A stretch of 64,000 bases of DNA from Planococcus ruber (GCF_022819085.1 NZ_JALHAG010000001.1:579395-643394); one strand, 5' to 3'; numbered from the stretch's first letter, positions 7,607-16,587 are shown. Notes: generated by a model not told the origin, from the sequence alone. Numbers and translations: made by a program.

Positions 7607-9010
7607 ATGAAGCTGCAGGAAATTGAACGAGCCGTTGAGGCTTTACAAACGAAGTTGAGCACAGACCAGATTACTTTGAATGAAACGGTGCGGGAATTGC
7701 ACGGCAGGGACGAATCATATCACGCCCAAAAACTGCCGGATATCGTGGTATTTCCTGCGACGACGGAAGATGTCGTGAACATCATGGAAATTTCAAAGAG
7801 TTTGCACGTTCCTATTATTCCATTTGGGCTTGGTTCGAGCTTGGAAGGGCATGTGATACCGGACAACGGCGGCATTACAATCGATTTCTCTCAGATGAAT
7901 CAGGTGCTCGAAGTGATGGAACATGATTTTTTGGTCAAAGTTCAGCCAGGCGTTACCCGTACGCAATTGAATAAAGAATTAAAGAAATATGGACTGTTCT
8001 TCCCGGTCGATCCAGGAGCGGATGCGACACTCGGCGGAATGGCGGCGACCAATGCGAGCGGAACGACTTCCGTCAAATACGGGGTCATGCGCGACCAGGT
8101 CCGTGATCTCGAGGTGGTGCTTGCTGACGGGACGGTAATCCATACGGGCAACAAAGCGGCGAAGTCGTCATCCGGCCTTCATTTGAATGGATTATTCACG
8201 GGGTCAGAAGGGACGCTCGGCTGCTTTACAGAATTGACGTTGAAAGTCTACGGCATCCCCGAGCATGTATCGGCAGCACGTGCTTCTTTTCCAAGCGTTA
8301 AAGATGCGGTCGAAGCAGTTGTCTCGATTTTGCAGGCGGGCATCCCGATTGCGAGAGTGGAACTGGTGGATGAAGTCTCAATCCGCCAAGTGAATCTTTT
8401 CAGCGAAACGGATTATGCAGAAAAACCGACCTTATTTCTTGAATTTCACGGCAATGAAGCCGGGCTGAAGCAAGACATCGCCTTTATGAACGAAATTGTT
8501 GAAGGGCATAATTGCGAAAGCATCGAGTTTGAAACCGATAATGCTGGGCGCAACCGGTTGTGGGAAGCGCGCCATAATTTAGCTTATGCCTTTATCCATG
8601 GAAATCCAGGCAAGAAAATGATGGTGACAGATGTCTGTCTGCCGATTTCGGAACTGGCAGGCGCTGTCGCCGATGCCCGTGAGAAAGTATTCGCCTTAGG
8701 CATGGTCGGCGGCATTGTCGGACACGTTGGGGATGGCAACTTCCATGTCTTGCTGATGATGGACATGAATGACCCCGAAGAAGTGGCTAAAGCCCAGTTG
8801 CTGAATGAGCAGATTGTTCTTTATGCACTCGAACGGGGAGGCACTTGCACCGGTGAACACGGCGTTGGAATCGGCAAGCAGAAATACCAGCAGCAAGAAC
8901 ACGGGGCTGCACTGCTCGTCATGGAACGAATTAAACAGGCGCTGGATCCTGACAACCGGTTAAATCCAAATAAATTGATCAAGCGAGAAACGAGAGGAGC
9001 GGTCCAATGA
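7607..9010 (+). CDS. FAD-binding 2-hydroxyacid dehydrogenase (GlcD / D-lactate dehydrogenase type)
   Basis: A 467-residue flavoprotein. The N-terminal PCMH-type FAD-binding domain shows VVFPATTEDV, PFGLGSSLEGH and GGMAATNASGTTSVKYG. The C-terminal domain shows GHVGDGNFHVLL and GGTCTGEHGVGIGKQKY, the metal and substrate-binding signatures of GlcD and mitochondrial-type D-lactate dehydrogenase. It should oxidise D-lactate, glycolate or a similar 2-hydroxyacid and pass electrons to an acceptor. It overlaps the next gene by ATGA and lies behind a GntR operator, so an inducible uptake-and-oxidation operon is the likely context. No GlcE or GlcF subunits are present, which favours a single-subunit enzyme. 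Confidence 0.88.
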   Translation: MKLQEIERAVEALQTKLSTDQITLNETVRELHGRDESYHAQKLPDIVVFPATTEDVVNIMEISKSLHVPIIPFGLGSSLEGHVIPDNGGITIDFSQMNQVLEVMEHDFLVKVQPGVTRTQLNKELKKYGLFFPVDPGADATLGGMAATNASGTTSVKYGVMRDQVRDLEVVLADGTVIHTGNKAAKSSSGLHLNGLFTGSEGTLGCFTELTLKVYGIPEHVSAARASFPSVKDAVEAVVSILQAGIPIARVELVDEVSIRQVNLFSETDYAEKPTLFLEFHGNEAGLKQDIAFMNEIVEGHNCESIEFETDNAGRNRLWEARHNLAYAFIHGNPGKKMMVTDVCLPISELAGAVADAREKVFALGMVGGIVGHVGDGNFHVLLMMDMNDPEEVAKAQLLNEQIVLYALERGGTCTGEHGVGIGKQKYQQQEHGAALLVMERIKQALDPDNRLNPNKLIKRETRGAVQ

Positions 9011-9996
9011 AAGTTTTAGAATCCATCAGCAATTTTGCCGGCAAATATTTCGCCTTCTGGGTCATCCTGATTGCACTTATCGCCTTTTTACTTCCCGATC
9101 CATTTCTTCCGCTCGGCGCATACATCACCATTTTGCTGGGAATTGTCATGTTTGGAATGGGGCTGACATTGAAGCCCGTTGATTTTAAAATTGTTTTGAC
9201 CCGGCCGCTTCCCGTTATCATTGGCGTTGCTGCCCAATTTATCATCATGCCGCTTGCAGCTTTTGCCATCGCGAAAGTATTGAATCTTCCGCCGGAACTT
9301 GCGGCCGGGCTCGTGCTCCTTGGCTGTGTTCCCGGAGGAACCGCGTCAAACGTCATGGTGTATTTAGCAAAAGGAAATCTCGCCTTGTCGGTTGCCATGA
9401 CTTCTCTTTCTACATTAATGGCACCGATCATGACGCCGCTGCTGCTGCTGCTTCTCGCTGGCCAGTGGCTTCCGGTTGATCCGGTTTCAATGTTCATGTC
9501 CATTATTCAAGTGATCATTGTTCCGATTGCTTTAGGCTTCATGGTCCAGCGCTTCTTGCCGAAATTTGTGGAAAAAAGCATCACCATCGTACCGCTGATC
9601 TCGGTATTGGCGATTTTGATCATTGTTTCAGCAGTCACTGCAGCAAATGCCGGAAACGTCATCAGTTCAGGCGCGATCGTCTTTTTCGCAGTCTTTCTTC
9701 ATAATGGCTTCGGGCTGCTCCTTGGCTATTTGACGGCTTTTGCACTGGGGTTAAATGAAAACGACCGCCGCGCGATTTCAATTGAAGTCGGCATGCAAAA
9801 TTCCGGCCTCGGCGTGGCTTTGGCGACCGCACACTTTAGTCCATTGGCTGCCTTGCCAAGCGTTTGGGGTGCAATCTGGCACAACATTTCCGGTCCGATT
9901 CTTGCGACAATCTGGTCGAAAAAACCGGCTGTTGCTGCTGAAAGGGAACCGGCGCAAAACCTTCATGCTACACCAAAAGCAAATCTTGAAAAATAA
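9007..9996 (+). CDS. Bile acid:sodium symporter (BASS) family transporter
   Basis: A 329-residue membrane protein with roughly nine to ten hydrophobic segments. It carries BASS signatures: GIVMFGMGLTLKP early, then GCVPGGTASNVMVYLAKGN and EVGMQNSGLGVALA in the crossover helices that bind sodium in this fold. Bacterial relatives (PanS, YocS) import organic acids such as ketopantoate. The start overlaps the stop of the dehydrogenase gene (ATGA), so both products are made together. The transporter likely brings in the substrate, or a related hydroxy/keto acid, of that dehydrogenase. Confidence 0.87.
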   Translation: MKVLESISNFAGKYFAFWVILIALIAFLLPDPFLPLGAYITILLGIVMFGMGLTLKPVDFKIVLTRPLPVIIGVAAQFIIMPLAAFAIAKVLNLPPELAAGLVLLGCVPGGTASNVMVYLAKGNLALSVAMTSLSTLMAPIMTPLLLLLLAGQWLPVDPVSMFMSIIQVIIVPIALGFMVQRFLPKFVEKSITIVPLISVLAILIIVSAVTAANAGNVISSGAIVFFAVFLHNGFGLLLGYLTAFALGLNENDRRAISIEVGMQNSGLGVALATAHFSPLAALPSVWGAIWHNISGPILATIWSKKPAVAAEREPAQNLHATPKANLEK

Positions 9997-10003
9997 CCAT
10001 CAG

Positions 10004-10052
10004 AAGCTTATCTTGAAAACGGCCATGGCCGGATTTTGAGATAAGCTTTTTT
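10004..10052 (+). terminator. Strong terminator of the dehydrogenase/BASS operon
   Basis: The outer stem AAGCTTATCT (10004-10013)/AGATAAGCTT (10039-10048) and the inner CGGCCATGGCCG palindrome form a long hairpin ending in T6. Confidence 0.88.
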
Positions 10053-10113
10053 ATTAGGCTTGCTGCTTTTAAAAGTTGAGGGAATATATAATAGAAGAAA
10101 GGGGGACGATCAG

Positions 10114-11109
10114 ATGCCGTTAGAAATTGTAAGAAATGACATTACTAAAATGCAGGTGGATGCCATTGTCAATGCCGCGAATAGAGAACTCCAGATGGGC
10201 GGCGGCGTATGCGGCGCGATATTCCATGCAGCAGGTGCCGAAAAGCTGCAGCAAGCCTGCAACGAAATCGGCTATTGCCCGGTCGGGGAAGCGGTCAGTA
10301 CAGAAGCCTTCAAATTGGATGCCAAGTACATTATCCACACAGTAGGGCCGATTTGGCATGGAGGAAAGCACAAGGAAGAAGAACGTCTCCGGTCGTGCTA
10401 TGCAAATTCGCTTCGGCTCGCCCATTCCTTAACCTGTGATTCGATCGCTTTTCCGCTAATCTCTTCCGGCATTTACGGATACCCAAAAGAACAGGCATTG
10501 CAAGTCGCCATTTCGGAAATCCATCGTTTCTTAATGGAGCCGGAACATGAAATGCTCGTGTACCTGGTCGTCTTTGACCAAGCGTCATTCGGCTTTAGCG
10601 AAAAATTATCCCAATCCATCGGCAATTACCTCGATGAACACTATGTCCATCAGCAAGAGCTGAAATATGCTCGGAACCATCGGATTTCAGAAGAAGTGTT
10701 CCATTCAACCAAAGAACGGGCAGTGGGCCGGCAATCCATCAATGGCCTGGAAGAAGCCTTGAGCCGGATTGAAGGAACTTTTTCGGACAGGCTCCTTCAA
10801 TTTATCGACGAAAAAGGGATGACCGATACAGCGGTTTATAAAAAAGCGAATATCGACCGGAGATTGTTTTCGAAGATCCGGAATTCACCGGACTATACGC
10901 CGCTCAAAAAAACCGTATTCGCGTTTGCGATTGCGCTGGAACTGGACCTGGAAGAAACAGCGGAATTGCTGCGAACCGCAGGCTACGCTTTTTCCCATAG
11001 CCAAAAATTCGATGTCATCATCGAATATTTCATTACCCACCAAATCTATGATATCTTCGAAATCAACGAAGCCCTCTTTGCTTTTGAGCAGAAGCTGCTC
11101 GGAGCTTGA
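10114..11109 (+). CDS. Macro domain protein with extra C-terminal helical domain
   Basis: A 331-residue protein. Residues 1 to about 165 form a macro (ADP-ribose-binding) domain: VDAIVNAANRELQMGGGV is the ADP-ribose loop and ISSGIYGYP the second loop of YmdB/Af1521-type hydrolases. After a linker, residues about 205-331 form an unrelated helical domain (FSDRLLQFIDEKGMTD..., LELDLEETAELLRTAGYAF) that resembles a helix-turn-helix-like adaptor. The macro part may remove or read ADP-ribose marks. ATG 10114 follows AAGGGGG. The next gene encodes a von Willebrand A protein, a partner often involved in protein scaffolding, which suggests a two-protein module. Confidence 0.85.
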   Translation: MPLEIVRNDITKMQVDAIVNAANRELQMGGGVCGAIFHAAGAEKLQQACNEIGYCPVGEAVSTEAFKLDAKYIIHTVGPIWHGGKHKEEERLRSCYANSLRLAHSLTCDSIAFPLISSGIYGYPKEQALQVAISEIHRFLMEPEHEMLVYLVVFDQASFGFSEKLSQSIGNYLDEHYVHQQELKYARNHRISEEVFHSTKERAVGRQSINGLEEALSRIEGTFSDRLLQFIDEKGMTDTAVYKKANIDRRLFSKIRNSPDYTPLKKTVFAFAIALELDLEETAELLRTAGYAFSHSQKFDVIIEYFITHQIYDIFEINEALFAFEQKLLGA

Positions 11110-11207
11110 ATGTCGCTTTTGAAGCGACCGATTGTACCCGCCAATTGATTATCCTTGGAGTATCACAAACGCCTGTACCATACAGGACACCCAAGGAGGA
11201 AATCAAG

Positions 11208-11858
11208 ATGAAAAAAGGCAGTACTGAAATTGTGTTTATTCTCGATAAAAGCGGATCGATGGCGGGGCTTGAAAAAGACACAATCGGCGGGTTTAATGCG
11301 CTGCTCGAAAAACAGAAGAAAGAGGCAGGCGACGCAAAAATCACAACCGTCCTATTCAATCACGGCTTCGAGTTGCTGCATGACCGCATTGCGATTGCCG
11401 GCATCGCGCCGATGACCGAAAAAGAATACGAAGTCGGCGGTACGACCGCGCTTTTGGATGCCATCGGATCTTCCATTCAAAAGCTGGTGAATGTGCAGAA
11501 GCGGACCAGTGCAGAAGAGCAGGCTGAGAAAGTGCTATTTGTAATCACCACCGACGGCATGGAAAACGCAAGCTGTGAGTACAATTACGCGAAAATCAGA
11601 AAGATGATCGCCTGCCAGAAAGAGAAATTCGGCTGGGAATTCATCTTCCTCGGTGCCAATATTGACGCCATCGCTTCCGCGAAAAACTTTGGCATCCAAG
11701 AAGACCGCGCTGTCAACTACCATGCCGATGAACTGGGCACTGAACTCAACTTCCGCGTTCTGAATGAAACCGTCAGTTCCTTCCGCCAAGGCAAGAAACT
11801 GCATCGGAATTGGAAAGAGGACATCGAAGCTGATTTCAGCCAGCGCACTCAAAAGTAG
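11208..11858 (+). CDS. von Willebrand factor A domain protein
   Basis: A 216-residue cytosolic vWA protein. The metal-ion-dependent adhesion site is complete at the front (DKSGSM, Asp13-Ser15-Ser17), followed by GGTTALLDAIG and ITTDGMEN, which supply the remaining MIDAS threonine and aspartate. No signal peptide or membrane anchor is present, so it acts inside the cell. I start at ATG 11208 after CAAGGAGG; the frame is open upstream to 11106, but that part overlaps the macro gene and has no ribosome site. It lies 98 bases after the macro-domain gene, and the two are probably one operon. Confidence 0.87.
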   Translation: MKKGSTEIVFILDKSGSMAGLEKDTIGGFNALLEKQKKEAGDAKITTVLFNHGFELLHDRIAIAGIAPMTEKEYEVGGTTALLDAIGSSIQKLVNVQKRTSAEEQAEKVLFVITTDGMENASCEYNYAKIRKMIACQKEKFGWEFIFLGANIDAIASAKNFGIQEDRAVNYHADELGTELNFRVLNETVSSFRQGKKLHRNWKEDIEADFSQRTQK

Positions 11859-11870
11859 AATCTCAAAAAA

Positions 11871-11995
11871 ACGTTCGTAAATATCTATCTGAATAGGAGA
11901 ACGTTCGTAAAGTGCTTTAGGAGCTTTGCGAACGTTTTTTTGTGGGTTCTATGCTGGTACTGGAGGCGTTCGTATAAGTGTACTTTTACGAACGC
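11871..11995 (+). repeat. Terminator plus right-arm copies of dispersed repeat family A
   Basis: The motif ACGTTCGTAAA occurs at 11871 and 11901; the second forms a terminator stem, AACGTTCG (11900-11907)/CGAACGTT (11929-11936), with a T-run. A third palindrome at 11967-11994 (CGTTCGTATAAGT / ACTTTTACGAACG) is nearly identical to the right end of the family A copy at 39810-39835. The left box of the family is absent here. Confidence 0.65.
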
Positions 11996-12260
11996 TTATT
12001 TCAATAGAGAAGTGGTTTACTTTGCACATATTCCAGCAGTTCACTATTCAAGTTCGAATTACAAATGATATCGATTTTAAATAGACAATTAATAATTTAA
12101 GTTGAAGGGGCTTGTGGATGACTACATGGATTGTTACAACGGAGGTTTGTAAACAATGGAATTTAAAAAAGATGACTCCGCAAAACATCGAAGTCATCTT
12201 ATCTCAATCCAACTTAAGCTATCCTTTTATTAGATTGTCCATTAAATGGAGCTCAGTTCA
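11996..12260. other. Intergenic region without a clear gene
   Basis: There is a possible 25-codon reading frame at about 12156-12233 with a good AACGGAGG site and an internal GATGACT/AGTCATC hairpin. Its residues look non-protein-like, so I do not call it a gene. Otherwise the stretch is AT-rich with nothing recognised. Confidence 0.3.
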
Positions 12261-12368
12261 TCAATGAGTAGATTTTTTTCTTTTCTGAGAAAGTAACATA
12301 AAAGAAACAACGACAGAGTAAATAAATAGAAACAGCACAATTCCTACCTCTATACTTGACTCAAACAT
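12261..12368 (-). CDS. Small single-helix membrane peptide (35 residues)
   Basis: A short minus-strand gene. An ATG at 12368 follows AAAGGAGATTTCC, and the 35-residue product has one hydrophobic helix (GIVLFLFIYSVVVSFMLL) and a basic tail QKRKKSTH, predicting a single membrane span with the C terminus inside. It lies downstream of the ABC transporter cluster on the same strand, separated by a degraded stretch. It may be an accessory or regulatory micropeptide of that transporter. It has no recognised family; the ribosome site and hydrophobic pattern are the only evidence. Confidence 0.5.
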   Translation of the reverse strand: MFESSIEVGIVLFLFIYSVVVSFMLLSQKRKKSTH

Positions 12369-12475
12369 GGAAATCTCCTTTCTCATAACTCTTTATACTA
12401 AAAATTCCCTTTTTTGAATAATGTAAACATTCTATACTAAAACGAAGAAAAGGCACTAAATGATAAAAGTATCAT

Positions 12476-12653
12476 TTAATAAGTACTTACAATGAGGCCA
12501 GCCACTGCTCATAACAGGCCGAATAAAGGTAAGAATCAACGAATGCAAAATGCATCTCCCAAGAGCCACACTAAGAGGGAGATGGCGCCGAAGGGTCTGG
12601 GGCCAATTGCTCCAAAGATGATGTTTAATTCATACTTGGTGGAGCTTATTGCT
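12476..12653 (-). pseudogene. Degenerate reading frame of a small membrane protein
   Basis: Read on the minus strand, one frame gives IIFGAIGPRPFGAISLLVW, then LLGDAFCIR, a TGA, FLPLFGLL, another stop and AVAGLIVSTY before a TAA. The hydrophobic pattern with a GPRPFG turn looks like a former two- or three-helix membrane protein with at least two internal stops. It begins next to the end of the ABC permease gene. The parent family is not recognised. A structured RNA on the plus strand was considered and is less convincing. Confidence 0.35.
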
Positions 12654-14207
12654 TTATTCCCTAAGTAATGTGCATTCCCTTAGTTTATAAATTAAGAATG
12701 AAATTATGGAGATATTGACCAATAAGAGAAGATGAAAGGTGAAATTGAAATCTAGTAGAATCAAAATCGCAGTGATCGAGATGAGACATGTACTGATCAT
12801 AGCGGTGATTATAGTAGATTTCCCCTGCTTGATTACTTCCATTTCACTGGACCAGTTGTAATTAGGGAATTTCAAATTGACAAAGAAGCCAACAATACTA
12901 ATAAGCAGTAAACTTGTGATTGTAAAAGAAATGAAGAGCAATGAATCCAATAACGATGAACTGAAATTTTGAGTATAGACCAAAATAGCACAAGCTAATC
13001 CTGGCACAAAAAGCATCATGTTTAACGCGATTTTGGCTTTTGCAAGGTCCATTAAAGAGAGGGGAGACGTCAACAAAATCCAGATGCTTTGGCCTTCAAA
13101 AGATAGGCTTGATGAAGTGGTTGTGGTCAAAAGAATACATACAGTCGTAAATAGAATGAAGATATATTTGCTTGATAACGTGATAAAGGACAGTTCCAAG
13201 GTAGTGTCATACAAAAGAGGGGAACTATTGAACAAGTAAGCCAGGCTGCCAATGAGTAATAAAGCCGGTGTAAGTACTGTATTGCTGACATAGGTAATAG
13301 ATGATAGATAAAGTTTCAGCTCTTTTGAGAATAGACTTTTAAATGAACTATTGGAAGAAACCGTGCTAGAATCACGTGCTCTCCTTTTTGACGAAGTAGA
13401 ATAGCTTGCAACTAAGAAAGCATATCTTTTAGTAAATACGTATCCGGTTATGAGAACAAGAACGAGAGTTATTGCTAGCAAGCTCAGCAAGTTAAAGAAT
13501 CCTAATTCTGAGGTAGAGTTGCTAATGATGCCGAACAAGTAGAGTGGGGAACTAGTAGAAAAAATGTCTTTGTAATTCAATGACGCAGAGTTGTATGTGA
13601 TATATAAAAGAGGTGAAAGGAATAAAAAAAATGTAAGCAAAGCTTCGATCACATTACTATGGATTCTTAAAAAATTAAGAAGAATTTTTACTGCTAATGA
13701 AATGATGAATGTTGTTGTAATAACTAGTAAAGGAAGTATCACTACAAGGATAAAACTGGATAATAGAACGAACCAGAAGTCGGGAAGAATGAACATATGC
13801 AACAAGATGCCAGCAAAAACGGCTATTGCAGTAATGAGTAAATAAAGAATCATGAGTTTGATTACATTAAAGAGCTTGGCTTGCCATAATGGAATAGGCA
13901 GGCTGAAAATTAGTTCAGTATCTGAAGAAAAAATCATTTTTTTAATGCTGCTTAAGATGGTCCAGAACCCCAAGGCCCAAAACAAAATAGACGAAAGAAT
14001 CGGAAAAAATAACATGGATTCTTCGTTGATGTACAAATCAAAAGCGATATAGACAATATATCCAATGGCCATAACAACAGCGGCACAATAGCCTGCCAAC
14101 GTAAGAACAGCGTGCTTTCGGTCGTCCTGGTTATTGGATGATTCCAATCTGGAAAACTGAAAATCATTTGCCAAGATATACTTTTGCAATTGAATTAGCT
14201 TACTCAT
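12654..14207 (-). CDS. ABC-2 type exporter, large permease
   Basis: A 517-residue integral membrane protein with about twelve hydrophobic segments and short charged loops; there is no ATP-binding motif. Residues 70-105 (LFFPILSSILFWALGFW) and 195-255 are strongly hydrophobic. The length and architecture fit large ABC-2 permeases of antibiotic or lantibiotic-export type. It overlaps the preceding ATPase gene by 8 bases (14200-14207), so it is the membrane partner of that ATPase. The composition is more AT-rich than the first 11 kb. The transported substrate is unknown; a role in peptide toxin export or immunity is a guess from the cluster type. Confidence 0.8.
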   Translation of the reverse strand: MSKLIQLQKYILANDFQFSRLESSNNQDDRKHAVLTLAGYCAAVVMAIGYIVYIAFDLYINEESMLFFPILSSILFWALGFWTILSSIKKMIFSSDTELIFSLPIPLWQAKLFNVIKLMILYLLITAIAVFAGILLHMFILPDFWFVLLSSFILVVILPLLVITTTFIISLAVKILLNFLRIHSNVIEALLTFFLFLSPLLYITYNSASLNYKDIFSTSSPLYLFGIISNSTSELGFFNLLSLLAITLVLVLITGYVFTKRYAFLVASYSTSSKRRARDSSTVSSNSSFKSLFSKELKLYLSSITYVSNTVLTPALLLIGSLAYLFNSSPLLYDTTLELSFITLSSKYIFILFTTVCILLTTTTSSSLSFEGQSIWILLTSPLSLMDLAKAKIALNMMLFVPGLACAILVYTQNFSSSLLDSLLFISFTITSLLLISIVGFFVNLKFPNYNWSSEMEVIKQGKSTIITAMISTCLISITAILILLDFNFTFHLLLLVNISIISFLIYKLRECTLLRE

Positions 14208-14913
14208 GTGCTGTGATGCTCCTGAATTTTTCGCCCAAGCTGCTCTCAGACAATAGGTTGATCATCGTATCATTGACGACCACTTCGCCGTTGTGGATCA
14301 TGACCACTTTATTGCATAGCTTTTCCGCTACTTCTAAAACGTGGGTCGAATACAACACAATGGATCCTTCGGCTGCCCTTTTTTTCATTTCTTCCTGTAA
14401 AAAATAAGTGGCGTTCGGATCCAATCCGACAAAGGGTTCATCCAATACGATCAGCTTTGGATTGTGCATAAGGATGGAAATAAGCACCAGTCTTTGTTTC
14501 ATGCCATGCGAATAGGTAGAAATCAACTCATGGAAAGCACTGCCGAAATTGAGCTTTTTCAGCAAGGTGTTCAATTGCTCGTTTATCGTCTCGTTGTCAA
14601 TTTGATAAATGCTTCCAATCAGTTCCAGGTACGAATACCCCGTCATATTCCCGTAGAGCACTGGAGTGTCGGGCGAGTAACCGACCATCTGTTTAAATTC
14701 TTGTGGGTTTTTCTCTATGCTCACGCCATCTAATTCAATATCTCCTTGATCAAAGCCATGAATGCCCACGATGGATTTGATGGAAGTTGTTTTTCCTGCT
14801 CCGTTCATGCCGATGAAGGCGCAAATATCGCCTTCCACCAAATCCAAGGTTAAGTTTCTAATGCCTTTTTCAGATCCTTTGTATAACTTGGTCAAGTTGT
14901 TTATTGATAACAT
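14200..14913 (-). CDS. ABC transporter ATP-binding protein
   Basis: A 237-residue ATPase of the ABC-2 exporter class. Walker A is GMNGAGKTTSIK (residues 36-47), the signature is YSHGMKQR, and Walker B is LIVLDEPFVGLDP followed by an H-loop STHVLEVAEKL. All catalytic residues are present, although the signature has SHGMK rather than SGGMK, as in the YxlF/EcsA group. It is translationally coupled to the large permease gene through an overlap and lies 19 bases after the smaller permease gene of the neighbouring transporter, so the five genes probably form one operon. Confidence 0.9.
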   Translation of the reverse strand: MLSINNLTKLYKGSEKGIRNLTLDLVEGDICAFIGMNGAGKTTSIKSIVGIHGFDQGDIELDGVSIEKNPQEFKQMVGYSPDTPVLYGNMTGYSYLELIGSIYQIDNETINEQLNTLLKKLNFGSAFHELISTYSHGMKQRLVLISILMHNPKLIVLDEPFVGLDPNATYFLQEEMKKRAAEGSIVLYSTHVLEVAEKLCNKVVMIHNGEVVVNDTMINLLSESSLGEKFRSITAHE

Positions 14914-14932
14914 TTGAACCAGCCTCCTTCAA

Positions 14933-15700
14933 TTACGACTTTTTCAGATTCCTATTGGCCCATGAGAGATTCAGTAAAATGAATGCCAAACAAGTTGCAA
15001 TACTGAAGTAGTTTAAGTCGTGGACCGACAGCAACTGGTTCTCCGCCAGGTTTAGGATGCCGCCTGGGGATAGCTGGAACAAGAGGTGATTGAATCCCTT
15101 GACCAGAATAAAGAAAATAGAAACGGCGATTGTCGTGACGGCGATTAGGATGGGGCTCTTGACAAAGGTGCTGATCAAGATGGCCAGACTCACGATGAAG
15201 AGGATCCACAAACTGTACAACAGCACAAACAGCAGAAAGTTTGAAAAAGAGAAAGAACCGAATAAGAAAATGGTGTAACCATAGGAAACGGCTGCCCCAA
15301 TGGAGATGCTGAACATGCTGATTACCCAATTTCCCATTAGTTTTGACAATAGGTAGGAGCGCAGCGAAACAGGGCGGGTCAATACGAAATCTTGCATACC
15401 GCTGTTGCGGTCGGCTGCAATCAGCCCCATGAAACTAATAATCAAGATGATGAGTCCGATTTGATTGAATTGGCCGGAAATGGTCGACAGGAGAACTTCA
15501 GCAGAACTTGGCACCGGCCGGTTCGGATCGATGGTGATGCCATCTGCGCCGCCAACATTTTCAAGGATAACGTCCATGTATTTAGTGATCAGCGGTTGAG
15601 TAATACCCAAGATCACGAAAAACAGGGTTAACCAGATGAACTTAAATTCTTTTGCGGCTTCTACTAGTTCAGTGCGCGTTAATGTATAAAAGTTTGTCAT
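14933..15700 (-). CDS. ABC-2 type permease (YxlG/NosY-like)
   Basis: A 255-residue membrane protein with six hydrophobic segments. The large loop between the first two (residues about 40-70) contains VGGADGITIDPNRPVPSS. The segment DRNSGMQDFVLTRPVS before helix 3 is typical of ABC-2 permeases of the NosY/YxlG kind. It overlaps the upstream ATPase gene by 4 bases (15697-15700), indicating one transporter complex in the membrane. By analogy with the Bacillus sigY operon, in which a YxlE-YxlF-YxlG set occurs, it is probably the permease of an exporter linked to toxin defence or envelope stress. The substrate is unknown. Confidence 0.85.
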   Translation of the reverse strand: MTNFYTLTRTELVEAAKEFKFIWLTLFFVILGITQPLITKYMDVILENVGGADGITIDPNRPVPSSAEVLLSTISGQFNQIGLIILIISFMGLIAADRNSGMQDFVLTRPVSLRSYLLSKLMGNWVISMFSISIGAAVSYGYTIFLFGSFSFSNFLLFVLLYSLWILFIVSLAILISTFVKSPILIAVTTIAVSIFFILVKGFNHLLFQLSPGGILNLAENQLLSVHDLNYFSIATCLAFILLNLSWANRNLKKS

Positions 15701-16587
15701 GTGTCCGACACCATCTCCAGGAAAATTTCTTTTATCCCTCTTTCATAAAACTCAATGGACGTAATATCCATTTCTTTTGCAGCGAAATCGTTTACGACTT
15801 TCTTTAAATCCAATTCTTCAGCTCCCGTTAAAAGAAAGGTGTTTGGTGATAGCCATTCAACGCATTCGACCTCAGAACTTTTCAATGCTTCACTTGTTTG
15901 CGGGACATTCCCCGTCTTAACCAGAATTTGTTTGCGGTCTGATTTCTGAAATTCGCCGTTTATGTTTCCGACAATCTTTCCATTTTTTATGATGATGTAC
16001 CGGTCGCAAAATTCACTGGCGTCGTCCAATATATGCGTTGAAATGATGATGGTCGTTCGCTTCTTTAAGCGGGAGATCAATTTTTTCACTTCATTTCGGC
16101 CGATCGGATCCAACGCAGAAACCGGTTCATCCAAAATCAGCAGCAGCGGTTGGTGCAAAATGGCTTGGGCGATCCCGAGCCGCTGTTTCATGCCGCCGGA
16201 TAATTGGTCCACTTTGTAGTTTTCTTTATCCTTAAGCCCGACTTCTTCTAAAACCGCTGAAATGTTCCCCTTTAAAAATCCCTTATCCAAGCCCGACAAT
16301 TTTCCGAAGAAAAGAAGGGATTCCTCACAGGTCATCCACGGCTTGAAGTCTGTAAGCTGAGACAAATAGCCAATGTTTTTCTTGTGCTGCACGATGGGGT
16401 TGGAATTGAACGTGATGGTGCCTTGCTCGTGCTGCAGAATGCCGGTCATGCATTTGATGAGCGTCGTTTTGCCTGCTCCGTTTGGTCCCAACAAGCCCAC
16501 ACACTCGCCTTCTGCAATCGAGAAGGTGACATCGCTCAAAATCTTTCTTTTTTTGATCGTCTTATGAAGTTTCTCGACTGTAATCAT
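15697..16587 (-). CDS. ABC transporter ATP-binding protein (YxlF/BcrA-like)
   Basis: A 296-residue ATPase. Walker A is GPNGAGKTTLIK at about 34-45, the signature is QLSGGMKQRLG, and Walker B is LLILDEPVSALDP, followed by ISTHILDDASEFCDR. After the catalytic core there is a C-terminal domain of about 80 residues, common in exporters of the BcrA/NatA type. It overlaps the small PLDc_N gene upstream by 26 bases and the permease gene downstream by 4 bases. The order PLDc_N protein, ATPase, permease repeats the yxlE-yxlF-yxlG order of Bacillus. Confidence 0.9.
   Translation of the reverse strand: MITVEKLHKTIKKRKILSDVTFSIAEGECVGLLGPNGAGKTTLIKCMTGILQHEQGTITFNSNPIVQHKKNIGYLSQLTDFKPWMTCEESLLFFGKLSGLDKGFLKGNISAVLEEVGLKDKENYKVDQLSGGMKQRLGIAQAILHQPLLLILDEPVSALDPIGRNEVKKLISRLKKRTTIIISTHILDDASEFCDRYIIIKNGKIVGNINGEFQKSDRKQILVKTGNVPQTSEALKSSEVECVEWLSPNTFLLTGAEELDLKKVVNDFAAKEMDITSIEFYERGIKEIFLEMVSDT

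Noticed and set aside
12156..12233. 25-codon leader peptide frame with a good ribosome site
   Set aside because: The sequence is not protein-like, no gene follows on that strand, and the hairpin lacks a T-run.
12490..12652. Possible plus-strand lysine or glycine riboswitch (GGCGCCGAAGGG and a pairing GCATCTCCC/GGGAGATG)
   Set aside because: The core motifs that should follow (GCAAAC for glycine, a long P4 arm for lysine) are missing, there is no gene downstream on that strand, and the minus strand reads as a decayed membrane protein.
13018..14407. Several plus-strand reading frames antisense to the ABC permease and ATPase genes
   Set aside because: They have no ribosome sites, unlikely residues, and exist only because the minus-strand genes are AT-rich and open.
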